From assembly GCA_037833965.1 (NCBI GenBank), contig AP031357.1:23828001-23892000 (forward strand): a stretch of DNA of 64,000 nt, in the 5' to 3' direction. The stretch is from Marchantia polymorpha subsp. ruderalis. Its lineage: Eukaryota > Streptophyta > Marchantiopsida > Marchantiales > Marchantiaceae. Positions within the stretch are counted from its first letter, which is position 1. Each line of letters opens with the position of its first letter. Shown in pieces: positions 63,878-64,000 of the stretch. The translations under genes were made by a program, and so were the position numbers. The notes under the pieces are model-generated. The model saw only the letters and a program-made list of their open reading frames with translations, ran no database searches and was not told the DNA's origin.

Positions 63878-64000
63878 CTGCGTGAAAGCGCGGCTTTCAC
63901 GTAAATTGCCGATTTCGCGAGCGGCCGGTCGGGGCTTGGCCACGACGAGCACGCCGAGCAATTAGGAGAGCGAGCTATACGAGAGAGCTCTCAACGCTGC

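Noticed and set aside
1..64000. Prokaryotic systems, CRISPR arrays, rRNA or tRNA genes
   Set aside because: No spaced direct-repeat array, operon-like gene packing or convincing tRNA cloverleaf was seen. All recognised genes are eukaryotic with spliceosomal introns or plant-specific domains.

Overview
This window looks like nuclear DNA of a seedless land plant, most likely a bryophyte and perhaps a moss. Genes have short GT-AG introns of a few hundred bases. They sit in small gene islands separated by long AT-rich stretches full of decayed repeats. Four plant-type genes reconstruct cleanly with consistent reading phase at every junction: a PHO1 phosphate exporter, a DEK chromatin protein, a family 2 glycosyltransferase, and an ankyrin-PGG membrane protein. 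A fifth gene resembles CFAP77, a protein of motile cilia. A plant that keeps it should make swimming sperm, which points away from flowering plants and conifers. The species cannot be named from sequence alone.

Layout, left to right. 1-5.4 kb: AT-rich intergenic DNA with one Stowaway-like candidate element and faint signs of a small minus-strand gene (about 4.06-5.38 kb). 5.4-7.0 kb: GC-rich upstream region. 7.0-13.5 kb: PHO1 homologue, + strand, 14 exons, 781 aa, with a MITE-like inverted repeat in intron 3. 13.5-22.6 kb: no intact gene, but several short decayed coding-like fragments, a microsatellite and local duplications. 22.6-27.3 kb: DEK-domain protein, - strand, 11 exons, 798 aa. 27.3-34.6 kb: GC-rich upstream DNA, then an AT-rich desert, then unassigned DNA. 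34.6-37.0 kb: CFAP77-like gene, + strand, 5 predicted exons, 250 aa. 37.0-48.3 kb: mostly AT-rich repeat-derived DNA, with tandem arrays and a degraded LINE reverse-transcriptase tail. 48.3-50.4 kb: GT2 glycosyltransferase, - strand, 4 exons, 513 aa. 51.8-56.2 kb: a patchwork of duplicated, diverged blocks. 58.3-60.3 kb: intronless ankyrin-PGG gene, - strand, 674 aa. The right edge holds one probable exon of an unidentified minus-strand gene.

The genes do not form a pathway. They are independent eukaryotic genes in phosphate transport, chromatin, sperm flagella, glycan synthesis and membrane signalling. I found no CRISPR array, operon, prokaryotic defence system, rRNA or convincing tRNA. The most informative items are the CFAP77-like gene, the plastid-type GT2 with an internal insertion, and several coding-like fragments too short for simple ORF calling. 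All exon models are manual and need transcript support.
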